A stretch of 64,000 bases of DNA from Spongospora subterranea f. sp. subterranea (taxonomy: Eukaryota > Endomyxa: Phytomyxea > Phytomyxea > Plasmodiophorida), in contig JAUGWO010000042.1 in NCBI GenBank assembly GCA_049724395.1, positions 1 to 64,000 of the forward strand, in the 5' to 3' direction. Below the pieces are notes generated by a model. The model ran no database searches and was not told where the DNA came from. It worked only from the letters and a program-made list of their open reading frames with translations. How positions within the stretch are numbered: the first letter of the stretch is position 1; the number at the start of each line of letters is the position of its first letter. The translations under genes were made by a program, and so were the position numbers. Positions 12,201 through 23,215 of the stretch are shown here, in pieces.

Positions 12201-12516
12201 CTCCATCTGTGCCAAGCGATACGAGGATAATCAACCATGACTGACTTTGGACCACTATATCCAGCAGGAATCCATCAATAAGACTACGATGACGACGGTA
12301 TCCGTCATTGTCGTCACATAAGAACAGGAGAATTGAAATGGCAGGCGAAGGTGATCTCATAGGTTCAAGCTCAAAGATCAGCTCGACAAATGGGATGACC
12401 TTAAAAACACCAGTTGGATCTTTCCATTGCAGTTCGGTCAAAGGTAGATGTTGAACGAGACGTGTACGAACGATTTCCCAGAGACCGGACGGGTCACGAA
12501 CACAAGCAATGACCAT
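9289..12516 (-). CDS. TRAPPC10: TRAPP II complex subunit TRAPPC10/Trs130
   Basis: This is a core subunit of TRAPP II, the Rab GTPase exchange factor of the Golgi and recycling endosomes. ATG lies at 12516. The N-terminal exon includes RPTRKVLEKIETDL and GQVVLLD. It is followed by a 58-nt intron (11968-12025), then SLFYKELLLVDDALRQFDEL and YIFSRQIHLLLLMGKYEE. These correspond to the EELxxxxEDALxQYDELDAL and LFSRQxxLLLF blocks of human TRAPPC10. A 31-nt intron (10864-10894) precedes a long beta-rich C-terminal half ending at 9289. At 11749-11754 a run of six G (C6 in the coding sense) coincides with a one-base frame change. Reading five C gives a continuous protein, so an assembly indel is likely. 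Assignment is firm. Confidence 0.85.
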
Positions 12517-13219
12517 ATACAATCAGTGATCCGAACCATGCTTCACAAGCAACTCGATCAGTGACTCAATTAGAAATACCACGTCGTGGCTATGGACATA
12601 CCGATTGATATGACTTCAACTTCGATATGAAATCGAACGCAATTTAGATCAGAAGGACTAATAATTACACACTCAATGAAAGAGGGTCCATCTGGGCGCG
12701 ACCTCCTGTTGTTACGCTCTCGAGGGTGGGCCGTGGGGGTAACTTAAATGTGTATCTATCCAACTTCAGTGCATCATGCTTGATGCCTTGGTTGGCATCA
12801 TCGGCGTCATTTTTATCAGAATAATCATGACCTCTGTAGGTCCGAATATGTTGAGATCTCGAATCGTTTCCCAGCACCTTCTCGCTACATGGGCAAATTT
12901 TGCAAACCACGATTTGCCCTCGATCCGGCTTTCCCCTAACTATCATTTGCAATATTATGGAGAACTACTTTGCACAAGTGGCCAGGATCGAGATACTGTT
13001 AGATGATTTTTAGCATATATGATGGTGAATGACGCGATTTCTTCATTTTAGTGAAGTCTTCTGCCATTAATTTTTTTCAAGTATGCCCTTTATTGATTTT
13101 CAAGATGCATTTAGTCACTTGATGTGCCACGATGACACAAAAAAAAGATACTGTATGCACCTCCACTTTATTTCATGAAAATGTGAAGTGAATGACCCCT
13201 TTTCCTAAATTGTTAATGG
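12517..13219 (-). other. Unassigned stretch with one minus-strand open frame
   Basis: A minus-strand frame at 12665-12952 encodes a hydrophilic peptide with VCKICPCSEKV and a C-terminus KLPPRPTLESVTTGG. It could be the last exon of an unrecognised gene. No family is apparent and no start can be fixed. The rest is AT-rich spacer. Confidence 0.25.
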
Positions 13220-15638
13220 TACTTCTAAACGATGTAAGTGTACAAATATGTCCCCGGTCTCCTGCACCCAACGCTAATTACCGATGACATTATTATCGAG
13301 TAAATTCTCACACTAATGAAATGGGATGGGGCCCAGCATCTACAACTTCGACCAAAGACAGAAAACCTGACAGTCGAAGCTTCGGAGTCGATTATCCGTT
13401 TATGATTGGGCGCATTCATAATAGCGAAGCATGATACGAAAATCGCTTTTGGATTCTGAGTTCGACTGCAATTCCGCATTAAATGTGACCTCATGATATA
13501 TTTTTATTCATTAACCTCAGCGGGTCGTTTTCGACGTCAAACATTGAATAACATTAGCGGATGAATGTATTGTACCACCAAAAATCACTTCATTGTCATA
13601 ATCTCAAGATTGTCGCTGATGTGAAGCAAAAACATTTTGACAATAATTGTAGGCCATACCTTCATCCGCCAATATTATTCAATATGAACTGCATCATAAT
13701 ACGAGACTGGACCAGGCTGCCTATCAGATTGAAGGATTTTCTGAACCCGGATTCAAGACGCTTCTATCGACCCGTGCAGTTAGTTCAATTGCCTGGCGAA
13801 GTTCTCGGCAGACAATGCTCTACCACAGAAGGGCTGAGTGTGTTGCACTTTCCGATGCTACTGGTAAGGAAGCGATGCAATATGATTGAAAGACTCAGGG
13901 AATTAGGCGACGGATTACAACCATCGAAAAACTGGTATCGAAAGGCGACGTGACACGTCGGAAATGCATGACAAGCAAGTGATGATGTGACTCAATTTGA
14001 CATATTTTGAGAAACGTTTCCTAGATAATCAAATCACGCATATCATGGGTTCAATTCTAGTTATAAACTTCATTCTGATATCTGTCCATTTATCAAAGGA
14101 TCACAAACAGATCAACAGTCGAAGTTTGCGACAAACGCACTGCCGGTTCTCTACATTACGCTACATCACGAATCCGCACATTTACAGCAACTCAACACAC
14201 AGTCGTGCGCTTCAAATACGTTACCATTACGTTTCCCAGGACGCCTCCCTACACGTTACAGCAGCATCCTCAGTCGCAAAATGTGGTTTGTGGAGACTAG
14301 TCAACCATGAAGCTCAAATTGATTATCGACAACGAGAGAAACTGAGGATCCGTACCACGCTACGACAAATCACACATCTTCCGAGTCTCCAGCACCCGAT
14401 ATCCAATACCGATGCTGTTATCATCGGATTATAAACCCAACGCTTCAAAGCACACGATCGGGGGTATTTATAGATGTGAAAATCGCATTCGAATTCAAGT
14501 TCGACTTTAAAATCGCATCAATACGATCTCGTGATGTATGTTATACCAACTTAACGTCAAACATTGAGTAGTATACACGAATTGGGGTATACCTAAAACC
14601 AGTTGCAATTTATATGGGCGCAAAACTGGTCAGCATAAAATGTAATGACGGTGAAAGTCTTTGGATTCCGGTCTGTATACCGGGCATGGCCTGGATATTC
14701 CTGCACCGCTATTGATATAGTTTTTCACCAGTCGGCATAAAAAAATGCCGGGATTTAGGCCAACCATACCAAGTATGCAGACCGGGAATCCGAATACTTT
14801 CACTTTAATTACATGACCAGAGAGATAAACTTCCTTTTGCTTATATCAACTGACAAAAAAATGGTAGAGGTATCCAATATCTGATGTTGAAAACGAGCGA
14901 GTTGGGTTCGCTGTTGATAAAGTTTAGAATACATTGCAGGTGCCAAACAGTTTACAAAACATAACCTGACTTTTCACTGAACTAGGACCGAACTGATAAT
15001 TTGACATCACGCCAGAAAAGTAACTAATGATGGACGTTTAATCAAGTTTCACATTTGCATCCCACAACAGTTGACGGCAAAGCAATTTGCAAACACTTTG
15101 AAGCATTCAAGGTCTAGATTTAAGGTCTAGTTTGCCTTATCGTCAATTGTTGCGGCTAATTTGATAAAGCGTCCGCAGCAGATTCTTGCTTAACACGACC
15201 ATAGAAACAATTAAACAAATTTATTGTTAATTATCGATATACAGTACCAGACTCTGGCCAATCTAATTCCGAAACTACGATGAAATAACACAAAGTTAGG
15301 ATCAGTAACATGCCGAAAACTTCACGAAGCAACGACAACTCTTGACGTTGAGGTTTGTGGATTGCATTTTAGAATGTTCGCAACTTTTACAAAATGAATT
15401 TCAAAATCGGTAAGTCCACAACTTTCAGCGATGGAGGTAATTTGACGTTAAACACTGTAATTTCATATTGCTGAAGTTTAGCAAGAATAATTGTGAGAAA
15501 TATGGTAACCACCCATTTGGCTAACTGTTTCAGTGTGCATCGAATTCAGCGTCTCAGGAATTACGGTCGGCGTATACATCACAATTGACGGCGATGGTGA
15601 AAAACCAAAAAGGAATTTATAAATTAGGTTACGCAAAG
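13220..15638. pseudogene. Scrambled partial copies of the neighbouring pepsin-like protease gene
   Basis: Sequence related to the 3' part of the protease gene at 15639-17027 recurs here in pieces. Minus-oriented last-exon and intron remnants lie near 13510-13600 and 14550-14610. Remnants of the exon-3 region lie near 14750-14860 (minus orientation) and, inverted, at 14651-14708 (plus orientation). A plus-strand copy of the last exon near 14881-14928 reads DVENERVGFAVDKV and a stop. Stops and indels interrupt every copy. Fragments include intron sequence, so they arose by DNA duplication and not through mRNA. Confidence 0.7.
14651..14806. repeat. Inverted repeat of protease exon sequence
   Basis: GTGAAAGTCTTTGGATTCC starts the left arm, and the right arm ends with a near reverse complement, GGAATCCGAATACTTTCAC. 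Arms of roughly 57 nt are separated by about 40 nt. Both derive from the exon segment encoding [13 protein letters not shown] in the intact gene. Confidence 0.75.
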
Positions 15639-17027
15639 TTAACGTAATTTATGTCTCATGTCGGCGAACCCAACTCGTTCCTTTTCAACGTCGAATATCG
15701 AGTAGTATTCTCGGATAAAAGTATCACCTGCAGCCAGTTCATTGTCAATATCCCGGAATTGTCATTGATGTAAAACAAGATACAGCAACAGAATAATGGT
15801 AATGAATATCGTTCAGTTCCGTACTGACCCAGTATCCATAGCGGTCCTCTTGGTGCCGGGATATCCAGGCCCACCATTCCCAGTATACAGACTGGGAATC
15901 CAAAGACCTTCACTTTCATAACGTATTGTGGACCAGATAGGACAAATTTCCTTCCGCCCATATCAATAGTGAAGTCGGGAAGGGATTTAGCCTGGCCACA
16001 CGATATAACATATATTCCTCCCAACGGGCTCGCGAACGCCCCTACAGACACATCTTGACCAAGCAATCACGGATCAACGGCAGCGGAAATTACCCATCTT
16101 GTTGGCCATCTGGTCGATTTCGTCTTTTGGTCCGGCAATCAAAGACGTTCCCGTATCAATGATGACAGTATTACAAGCAGACTTTCGCCCCTCAATCCCG
16201 ATCGAGTCGACTTTAACTTCCCAATAAGTCTCACTCGATACAGGCACCCAAGTTATATCGCCCGTAAAGTGGGATTTATCGTATCCGCCCAGAACAAGTT
16301 CACCGGAACTCCCCGTTCGACTCGGCAGGTAGAACGAGAACATATTTTGTGGTAATAGACCTTGCTCCATTGTTCGCTGAAAAGGTGGATCAAGATCGTC
16401 AACGCTGATCGATCTAAAAGCCTAGGTAGAAAACAAGAACCGTTCAGAAATTACCCAAACTACTGTGTCAAAATAAAATATCGCAACCATTCCGAGAATT
16501 CCGTCGAATTTTCCTCGTCGAAAGGTCTCGCCAGGTTCCTCTGTCGCCTCAGCGAACTGAACATCCTTGACTTTTAGCCCTCCCCAGGTCAGGACATCAG
16601 TGCTGACAAATCCGCTCAGCGATCCACTACCGTATCGAATGGCGAATTCACTCCCATTCTTCTGGTATGTTGTCGACTTGGAGTGATCATATTTGGCATG
16701 ATTACAGTCTTGGCAATATGTCGATGGGACCCATAAATTCGAACTACCCGTGTCGAATATGACCTCAAATGATTGGGCCGGTGAGCCAAGTGATATTACC
16801 CCAAAGTATTGAGCGTTCATGAAATCATGAAGTGGAACAGACGCCGGATTTGGCGCATGAACCCCATATTTCAGATACGGGTGATATGGAGCCGGATTGG
16901 ATATCGCCCGTTGATTCCGCGCCAATAGAGGAACCCGGATAGTATTGTTCCCAAACAAGCTCAGAATGTCGATTTGCGCATTGACCGCGAGAACAAGGAC
17001 CAGAATAGCGACTGTTATTTTCCTCAT
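15639..17027 (-). CDS. Pepsin/cathepsin D-like aspartic protease (family A1), secreted
   Basis: Four exons (17027-16488, 16421-16094, 16041-15829, 15727-15639) with GT-AG introns of 66, 52 and 101 nt give 389 residues in continuous frame. Start is the ATG at 17027; a signal peptide follows ([15 protein letters not shown]). A propeptide precedes the first catalytic site [12 protein letters not shown]; the second is [11 protein letters not shown]. The flap-region sequence GSGSLSGF and the conserved [16 protein letters not shown] and RVGFA near the end are all present. It hydrolyses peptide bonds at acidic pH in a lysosome-like compartment or outside the cell. All key residues are intact. Downstream lie decayed copies of its 3' half (13220-15638), so this locus has undergone local duplication. 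Confidence 0.93.
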
Positions 17028-17470
17028 TATAGATATTGTCAAAAATGAGCTTCAAACGACTGCTTAAAGTCTTTAGGTATTTGACCGCCGAATCGGTCCG
17101 ATGCGAGGACATATGGGGGATACATAGGAATTTGCTGACATATTCGGCCAATCGTCTCCGAATCTGGATCAAATCAACTCGGCCATCATCGCACAACATC
17201 ATCTGATACTGGGCCTAATTTTCTTCAGAATTTACGCCATTGGGCGTAGAATAAGAGTTCTGTTGAATTCGCTCGATACAGACATAACACTCATTGGATA
17301 GTGAATAGGGGTGATGATGACCCAATCGAAACAGGGCTCATGAGGACTGCCCAATAACAATAAACAATGTAATCAATAGTAAACGCCAAGATTTCGCCTT
17401 GATCGTTGAAGGCTGTATTCGTATTGTTATAGGCTATGGGCTATGGCTTAATGGGCTATGGCGCTGTCTA

Positions 17471-17927
17471 TCAGTGATGAGTTGCGGACTTGCCGTTACG
17501 GAGCAGCCGTACTGGTAGTGTACTTGTATGTGACCGATGTACTGTTGACATGGGCTTCATAACGATTAATGGATCGATTCCGTGTTCATCGTTAGATGTG
17601 ATGAGGACGGCATCGGTTCCTCTGTGGGAGGGGAAATCCTTCCTAAGGGCAATCACAGAGTAATATGGAAGACGGCGAGACATTGACATTTGCTCAGAAT
17701 ATGCTGTTAATGTAAAGGCGTCATCCTACATGAAAACCGCATATATACCAACAAGCACGCTGTAATAACAAGCACCGTTTGAAAGTCGTTTCCTCAATAA
17801 ATACTGTACAGCCGGAATCAAATAAAACTTGAAATTGATTTCGCCCTAATTCACGGTAATACAGCTCGTAAATGTTTGATGAATCAGGATTCAAAACGTC
17901 ACCGCCGAAATAATTGTTCAGACTCAT
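17471..17927 (-). CDS. Hypothetical protein, two exons
   Basis: ATG at 17927 begins MSLNNYFGGDVLNPDSSN and continues through ELYYRELGRNQFQVLFDSG. A second exon, reading DDAFTLTAYSEQ then RRLPYYSVIALRKDF, ends at 17471. An AG acceptor at about 17711 and a phase-0 GTATTT donor would join them with a roughly 100-nt intron, but other junctions are possible. No domain is recognised. It lies between the protease gene (same strand) and a divergent orphan gene. It is called coding because both frames have protein-like composition. Confidence 0.4.
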
Positions 17928-18242
17928 GGTTTATTTGGGGTCTTTAAGATACATTGTTTGTCAAATAACCCACACCGGTAATTCCGAATTCAACCTTCGG
18001 AACGGGAGATCAAACTCAAATTGTACTTGGTGGGACATGGTGAATCCGGTCTGACCGACTTTGGCCAACCACTGTATCAAAGGGTCCATCCCATGATACG
18101 TGAACCATTGTCAAGTTGAGGGATCCGTCATGAACTCATGGTGCTTTCCGGGATATGGTCCGGGGTACCCCTGTACTGCGCCTCCGTACCACACTGACCA
18201 TTCCCTGACAGACGGGGTCGCCGGTAACGCTGACTGGACGTC
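17928..18242. other. Intergenic spacer between divergent orphan genes
   Basis: About 315 nt with no recognised gene, RNA or repeat. It would have to hold the promoters of the two divergently oriented hypothetical genes. Confidence 0.4.
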
Positions 18243-19127
18243 ATGTCGTCACGACTGCTGTTACTAGGCAGTGGGCGACGACCTCAGCTGCTGCTTTCGC
18301 CCGTATCGCTACCGTCTTTGGCGTCCAGGATTATCACCTGTCTTCCACCCCCCCTTTATAATCGTCTCGTTAAATTTCTGATCTCGCCGTCGCCAAACCC
18401 TGGACGGCGAATGATTGAAATTGAGAAAATAATGGGCGGTGTTGGTGGGCATCATCTAATCCCGACCATCCTTCATCTATACGATCGACTCACACCTGAT
18501 CTGTTGGAAAAGACCCGGGAAGAGCGAGACATGGTCCAAATCCGACACGATATATTCCAGGACCAATCTGACCCATATCCGGACGACACCATGGAGCAAT
18601 TCCTGGAACGATTGGCCGAAGCGAGACTGCCACAACACGCCATCAACCCTATCCTGAAAAAGACGGCATGGTTACATCGACAGCGTTGCCAGCGCAAGAC
18701 AAACGGCTGTCTACCAATAACCTATCAGAATGGAATCTCTTACATGATTAGGATTCGTCACTGTTTAGGTTCGATATTATGACACCATACTGTCACCTTT
18801 TATTCATAACTATATATGTCGCCAGGGGAGTTCAGTAGTGCTGATTTAGCGTTCGGGTTCTTGAAATTTATCGGCGAATTGACCCCTGATCATCTACATC
18901 TCGCTCTGCAAGCCACTGATTCTCAGGGTAACAATCGATTGGTACAAACCGTCGCGATTGACGTTGAGGTTCTGTTCAGGGGATGGAGAAGAAGATCCAC
19001 TACCACAACCACCACAGATGAGAAGGAAGCGACGCCAATCGTTCAAGAATCTGTCGAGCAGTTCTGCCTTCGGATCGTCAAGAAATTGCCCGAATCAATG
19101 TATAGAAGCTACAGTCAACAACAATGA
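18243..19127 (+). CDS. Hypothetical protein, probably two exons
   Basis: ATG at 18243 opens a 179-codon frame, and a second frame in the same phase runs 18816-19127. A stop at 18780 separates them; a GTTCGA donor near 18770 and an AG near 18832 could splice it out. The protein is helical and hydrophilic, with LYDRLTPDLLEKTREERD, MEQFLERLAEARLPQHA and, in the second exon, ELTPDHLHLALQATDSQG. I do not recognise a family. The repeated TPDxL pattern in the two halves may reflect an internal repeat of a small helical domain. Confidence 0.42.
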
Positions 19128-19620
19128 TATTTGAGTAATATCGCTATTCGCTAGATATACGGGAATCGCCAGGACAATATTCGCTAGTGAACAGTCGCGG
19201 AAGGCTCGAACCGCTCAAGGTCTACAGCCTTTTACGCCAACGGATCGGACTAAATATATGAACGGGTTGAGATCTGTACTCGGTAATATTTCACCACATT
19301 CCAAGCCCAGTAGTTTCGTTCATCGTATTTCTCTATCAATCACTGTATTGATATCTTTATCTTCCCGGTTACGTTGATATCGTACTTTACCGCCATGTCA
19401 ACCAATACTTATATATTTTGTTTTCTGTTGCTGCCTCGTGCCAATGGACTATTTTTCTGGAGCGGATCCTTCATATACTCACACCATATTTGTTTGCAGG
19501 GAGATCAATGGGCGATTATTGTGATGGGTTTCGCTGTTTCGAGTCTGTTTTAACTGTACAGGTTTGATAACGAATGACGATATTGTCACCAAACACAACC
19601 TCAAATGAACATGTTGGTAG
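19128..19620 (+). other. Intergenic or 5'-untranslated stretch
   Basis: A short frame from 19396 contains a hydrophobic run (IFCFLLLPRANGLFF) but no family signature. It may be an upstream exon of the RRM gene or chance. Confidence 0.25.
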
Positions 19621-20964
19621 ATGCTGGAGAATGCCAGACGCGAGTTCGAGCAGGACGAGATCTACCTACTACACACTGAATCACGTGAGACCACTAACCC
19701 AGCCAGCGGGTAATGTTCCCGTCTGTAATTTATCGCCATCCGTGTCACATATCCTAACGAGTGGGATTGACATTGTTTAGATATCTTCTTAAACCTGCCT
19801 ACAAATATTCCCATAAAGTTATGATCGAGAACCTTCCTCTTCATGTCACTCCCGTATTCACCGTCGATCAAATACCAAACGTCGACCGGACTGACCCCAA
19901 TTCCACAGGTAATGATCAAGGAAGCGTTCCAGAACATCGGCAAAGTGATCGCGCTGGAGATCTTCAAGGAGCGCGCGCCGAAACGGTCATTGCTGCCTGA
20001 GCAGGAAAGGCCCTTGATAACCGCCCCAGAACTCCACCAAAATGACGATGACCACGAAGCGAAACCCGTTGATGACGGAACTATTCCGGGGGATGTTGAC
20101 GTCTTCGACGTTCAGGAATCAGAGGTGGAATTCCCCGAGACGTTCGCCAGCGATCTTCGAACTCGGAATAAGAAGACGAAGCTGAAGCCGACAACTGTTC
20201 GCGATTCACATGTCTATGGGGCGTTATATTTCGATAGCGCTGAGAGCCTATCTGTCGCTCTTGATCCATGCATAAGAGTGTTTGGGATTGCAATGATGGT
20301 CAGGAAACAATCAACACCACCATCTCATTTTGGGCCTTTTCAAGAATATTTTTTCAAAGATTATGTTATTTTGACCTATCCTTGTTACTCTGTTTTATTG
20401 GCTGTTTATCTGACATTATTGCCATCCTAAGGTGCTATTCACTAATTTCTATCCCGTTTTTATCCTCGTCGACAGAATTTGTCGTCATATCCCAACACTG
20501 ATTTACCGTCTGCGACCCTCTTGTTTTGCTCCATTTCGAACCACCTCCTCCGTTTTATCAATATAAAGGACCTGTATTTATTGTAGATTTTTAGGATACT
20601 GGTGTATACGATGCATGTCTTAAGACCGTTTGGAGAGAGTGTCGAACATCGCTTCCTCCATCGGCCTTGTATGTTGGCAATCTGCCATTTGATATATGTG
20701 GCTATACGGTTGAGAAATCGCTCTTCGATCTGCTCCAGAGTGGTTCTCCTCGTACTCGTCCTAAGATCAAGTCCTGTATCCAAACCGACACCTTCAATAT
20801 CGGTCAAGGTATTCAACACGTCTCCTAGCGTGTTGTGCTCGCCAACACAGCTCAATTACTTTATAGGATCCGTTATCGCCGCGTTCCACAATCATAATGA
20901 TGCTTTAAAAGCTTATCGTCTTCTGGTTAAAGAAACCCTCAACGTCAGTTTTCGAATCTGTTGA
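19621..20964 (+). CDS. Two-RRM RNA-binding protein (Nop12/RBM34-like architecture)
   Basis: Exons are pieced together by phase. The tentative start at 19621 reads MLENARREFEQDEIYLL. An intron with a GTAATG donor near 19709 leads to KVMIENLPLH, and a roughly 70-nt intron ending CCACAG leads to VMIKEAFQNIGKVIALEIF. Together these form the beta1-helix1-beta2 of a first RRM. After an acidic, lysine-rich insert come YGALYFDSAESLSVAL and IRVFG (rest of RRM1). A later exon has ALYVGNLPFDICGYTVEKSLF, the RNP2 strand of RRM2, and the last has SVIAAFHNHNDALKAYRLL. An RRM1 with a long insert followed by RRM2 resembles the ribosome-biogenesis proteins Nop12/RBM34. The RRM call is firm and the subfamily tentative. 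Confidence 0.68.
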
Positions 20965-21383
20965 TATCGTTTTTGACAATCTTTCATTCGGCAAAACCCT
21001 TTGAAATTACTCCGTTTTGCCACAGCGTTTGATTTATTGTTTTCGCCAAACTAATTGGTAGATGAAATTGATATGGGGTGGTTCTAAGTATTGATGTCTG
21101 TTAGGGTCGGCCATTGAGGGTCGGGATGGATCAGCGATGCTGAGATCGTGGCGATAGAGAGGCGCCAGGAAAGGACGAAGACTGTTCGAGCTAAACGAGA
21201 TACGACCTACACATTTGAAGGAGTCACAAATATCATATAAATCATAATATCCTATATCAACATCAATCGTCAACATCCTCCCACCACTGTTGATTCCGTC
21301 TCGTCAAGGAAATATCGTTGGTTCTCTCAGGAACGGTGTGTCAGTCCGCGACGGAGTCCGAGCGTTGGCCAAATTTTCAAACC
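20965..21383. other. Intergenic spacer upstream of RPC3
   Basis: No gene or repeat recognised. A minus-strand frame at 21034-21276 has no family signature and lies in the probable promoter of the RPC3 gene. Confidence 0.4.
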
Positions 21384-22972
21384 ATGGATGAGCGGATCCC
21401 AGTCCCGTCAGTTCGGTCAACGAGCGAGCTGTCTTTCTTAGTCGAGATTGCTCGTTTGGAATTGGGTCCAATCTGTTCCAGAATTGTTCACTTTTTATTG
21501 CATTCTGGTCCAGAATCTGTCCCCGCCATCACCAAATCACTCGGGGATTCGGCATCTCTATCGTCGGACGCCCTTAAATCTCTAGCCCAGCACGGATTCG
21601 TAATCAAATCTGACCTGAAAGCGGCTTTAACTGTTGATAAATTCCAGATCGCATCGAAGATCTTGTCTCCTTCTTATACGGTTCTAATTGGGGATTTGTT
21701 CGGTGTCGAAGCCGAATTCGTCATTGAATTGCTGAACGAACATGGGCGATTAACCTGGTCTATGTTATCGGCTTGGTTCATCAAATCATATCCATCTTCC
21801 TCTATCGCCCAACAGACCCGATTTTCCGACACGTGCAACGACCTTCTTCGCAATCAATATCTTCGTCGTGTCGCTCCCGTCAACGGCGAACTCCCCGCCA
21901 GCGACACAGGCGATTTGTCGCCGACCGACAACAGGGTCGTCGTTGCCATCAACCACGAACGATTCCATCGAGCTCTGCGTAATCGCTGCATTGTGGAATA
22001 CGTTGATGGGCGACTGGATTCAATCGCGAACGCGGTCTGTTCGGCGCTGTTGATCCCACAAACGGATATTGATCCGCCCGAATACACAGAGATGGCGCTA
22101 TTCGATGCGCTGCCAGATGGGGCGGGAGTGACCAGAACACAGCTACGTCAATGTCTACAGGAGATGCTGAACGATAATGTGCCGATCGTTGAGATCAAGG
22201 AATCGATGTCGTGCGGTGAGGTCTATGCTGTTCGGGTCGACGCCATCATCGATCAAATTAAGCGACGCCATACTCAAGCCATAATAAGGGCAAAGGTACG
22301 ACAATTCGACTGATGCTGTTTAGGATTATCTCCGTCATCAAACATCGACTTGTTTTTCATTGCTGCCGATGATGCAACGGATTGTTTTGAGTTTTTCGAT
22401 GACTTTTTTTCCATCATCTCTGTTATCGGTCGTCGGATCATATCGATTATCGTTGATGTTCTGATTCGCATTTGAAATTGTATCCTGTATTGAGGTAGTG
22501 ATTGTTGTTTTATTGTCATTAGTATGGTGATGAAGCCGCCCGGATATTCATGCTCTTACTGGATAAGCACCAGCTGGAGGAGAAGGCGATATCAGAATCG
22601 GGTCTCATATCGAAGAAAATGGCTCGCGAGAAGCTCTACGCTATGATGTCGAACGAGTTCGTCGCTTTGCAAGAGCTGCCGAAGTCAGCCGATCGTAATC
22701 CGCAGAGAACCCTGTTTCTGTGGTCGGTTCCGTTGAATCGGGTGTTCGCCAATCTTCGCTCGGCTCTTCGTCAAGCCTGGGTTAATTTACAGCAGCGTCT
22801 TGAGGCCGAGATGGGGCCGGTTGCGTCATTAATTGAAAGGGTTCGCCAGCAATCTTTGCTATCGTTATCGGATAGCGAACAGGCCCGATATCAAACATAC
22901 CTTAAATCCCATGATCGTCTTGTCAATGCTTCCTGTAAAATAGCTGCAGATATTCACTTATTTCAAATATAA
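21384..22972 (+). CDS. POLR3C: RNA polymerase III subunit RPC3 (RPC82/POLR3C)
   Basis: Subunit of the Pol III-specific RPC3-RPC6-RPC7 subcomplex that opens promoter DNA at tRNA, 5S and similar genes. ATG at 21384; exons 21384-22295 and 22523-22972 joined by a 227-nt intron in phase 0 give 453 residues. The N-terminus has the winged-helix block VEIARLELGPICSRIVHFLL and LSSDALKSLAQHGFV. A second winged helix is visible at FGVEAEFVIELLNEHGRLTW. After the intron, YGDEAARIFMLLLDKHQLEE, KKMAREKLYAMMSNEFVALQ and NPQRTLFLWSV match the C-terminal RPC82 domain (YxxxAARIxRLLL, KEAKEMLYKM, PSRTFYLW). Slightly shorter than human POLR3C but with all domains present. Confidence 0.9.
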
Positions 22973-23215
22973 TCAGACTGTTAATTATCCACTCGAGGTC
23001 GACACCGTTTTATTCCCAGATTGATCTCCAAACTACTTCAACAATGAACGATCTAGTTCATCTAACCATCATTTCACTCGTTAAGTAGTTGTTGTTTTAC
23101 TCAATTCAGATTGTTTTAGATCTACTTTGCTCAAACCTTGTTCAAACGCATTGACGCGGATCGATTCTTTTGGTTTCTGAATTTCTCACCGGTTTCCAAT
23201 CGCGTTTTATCATGT

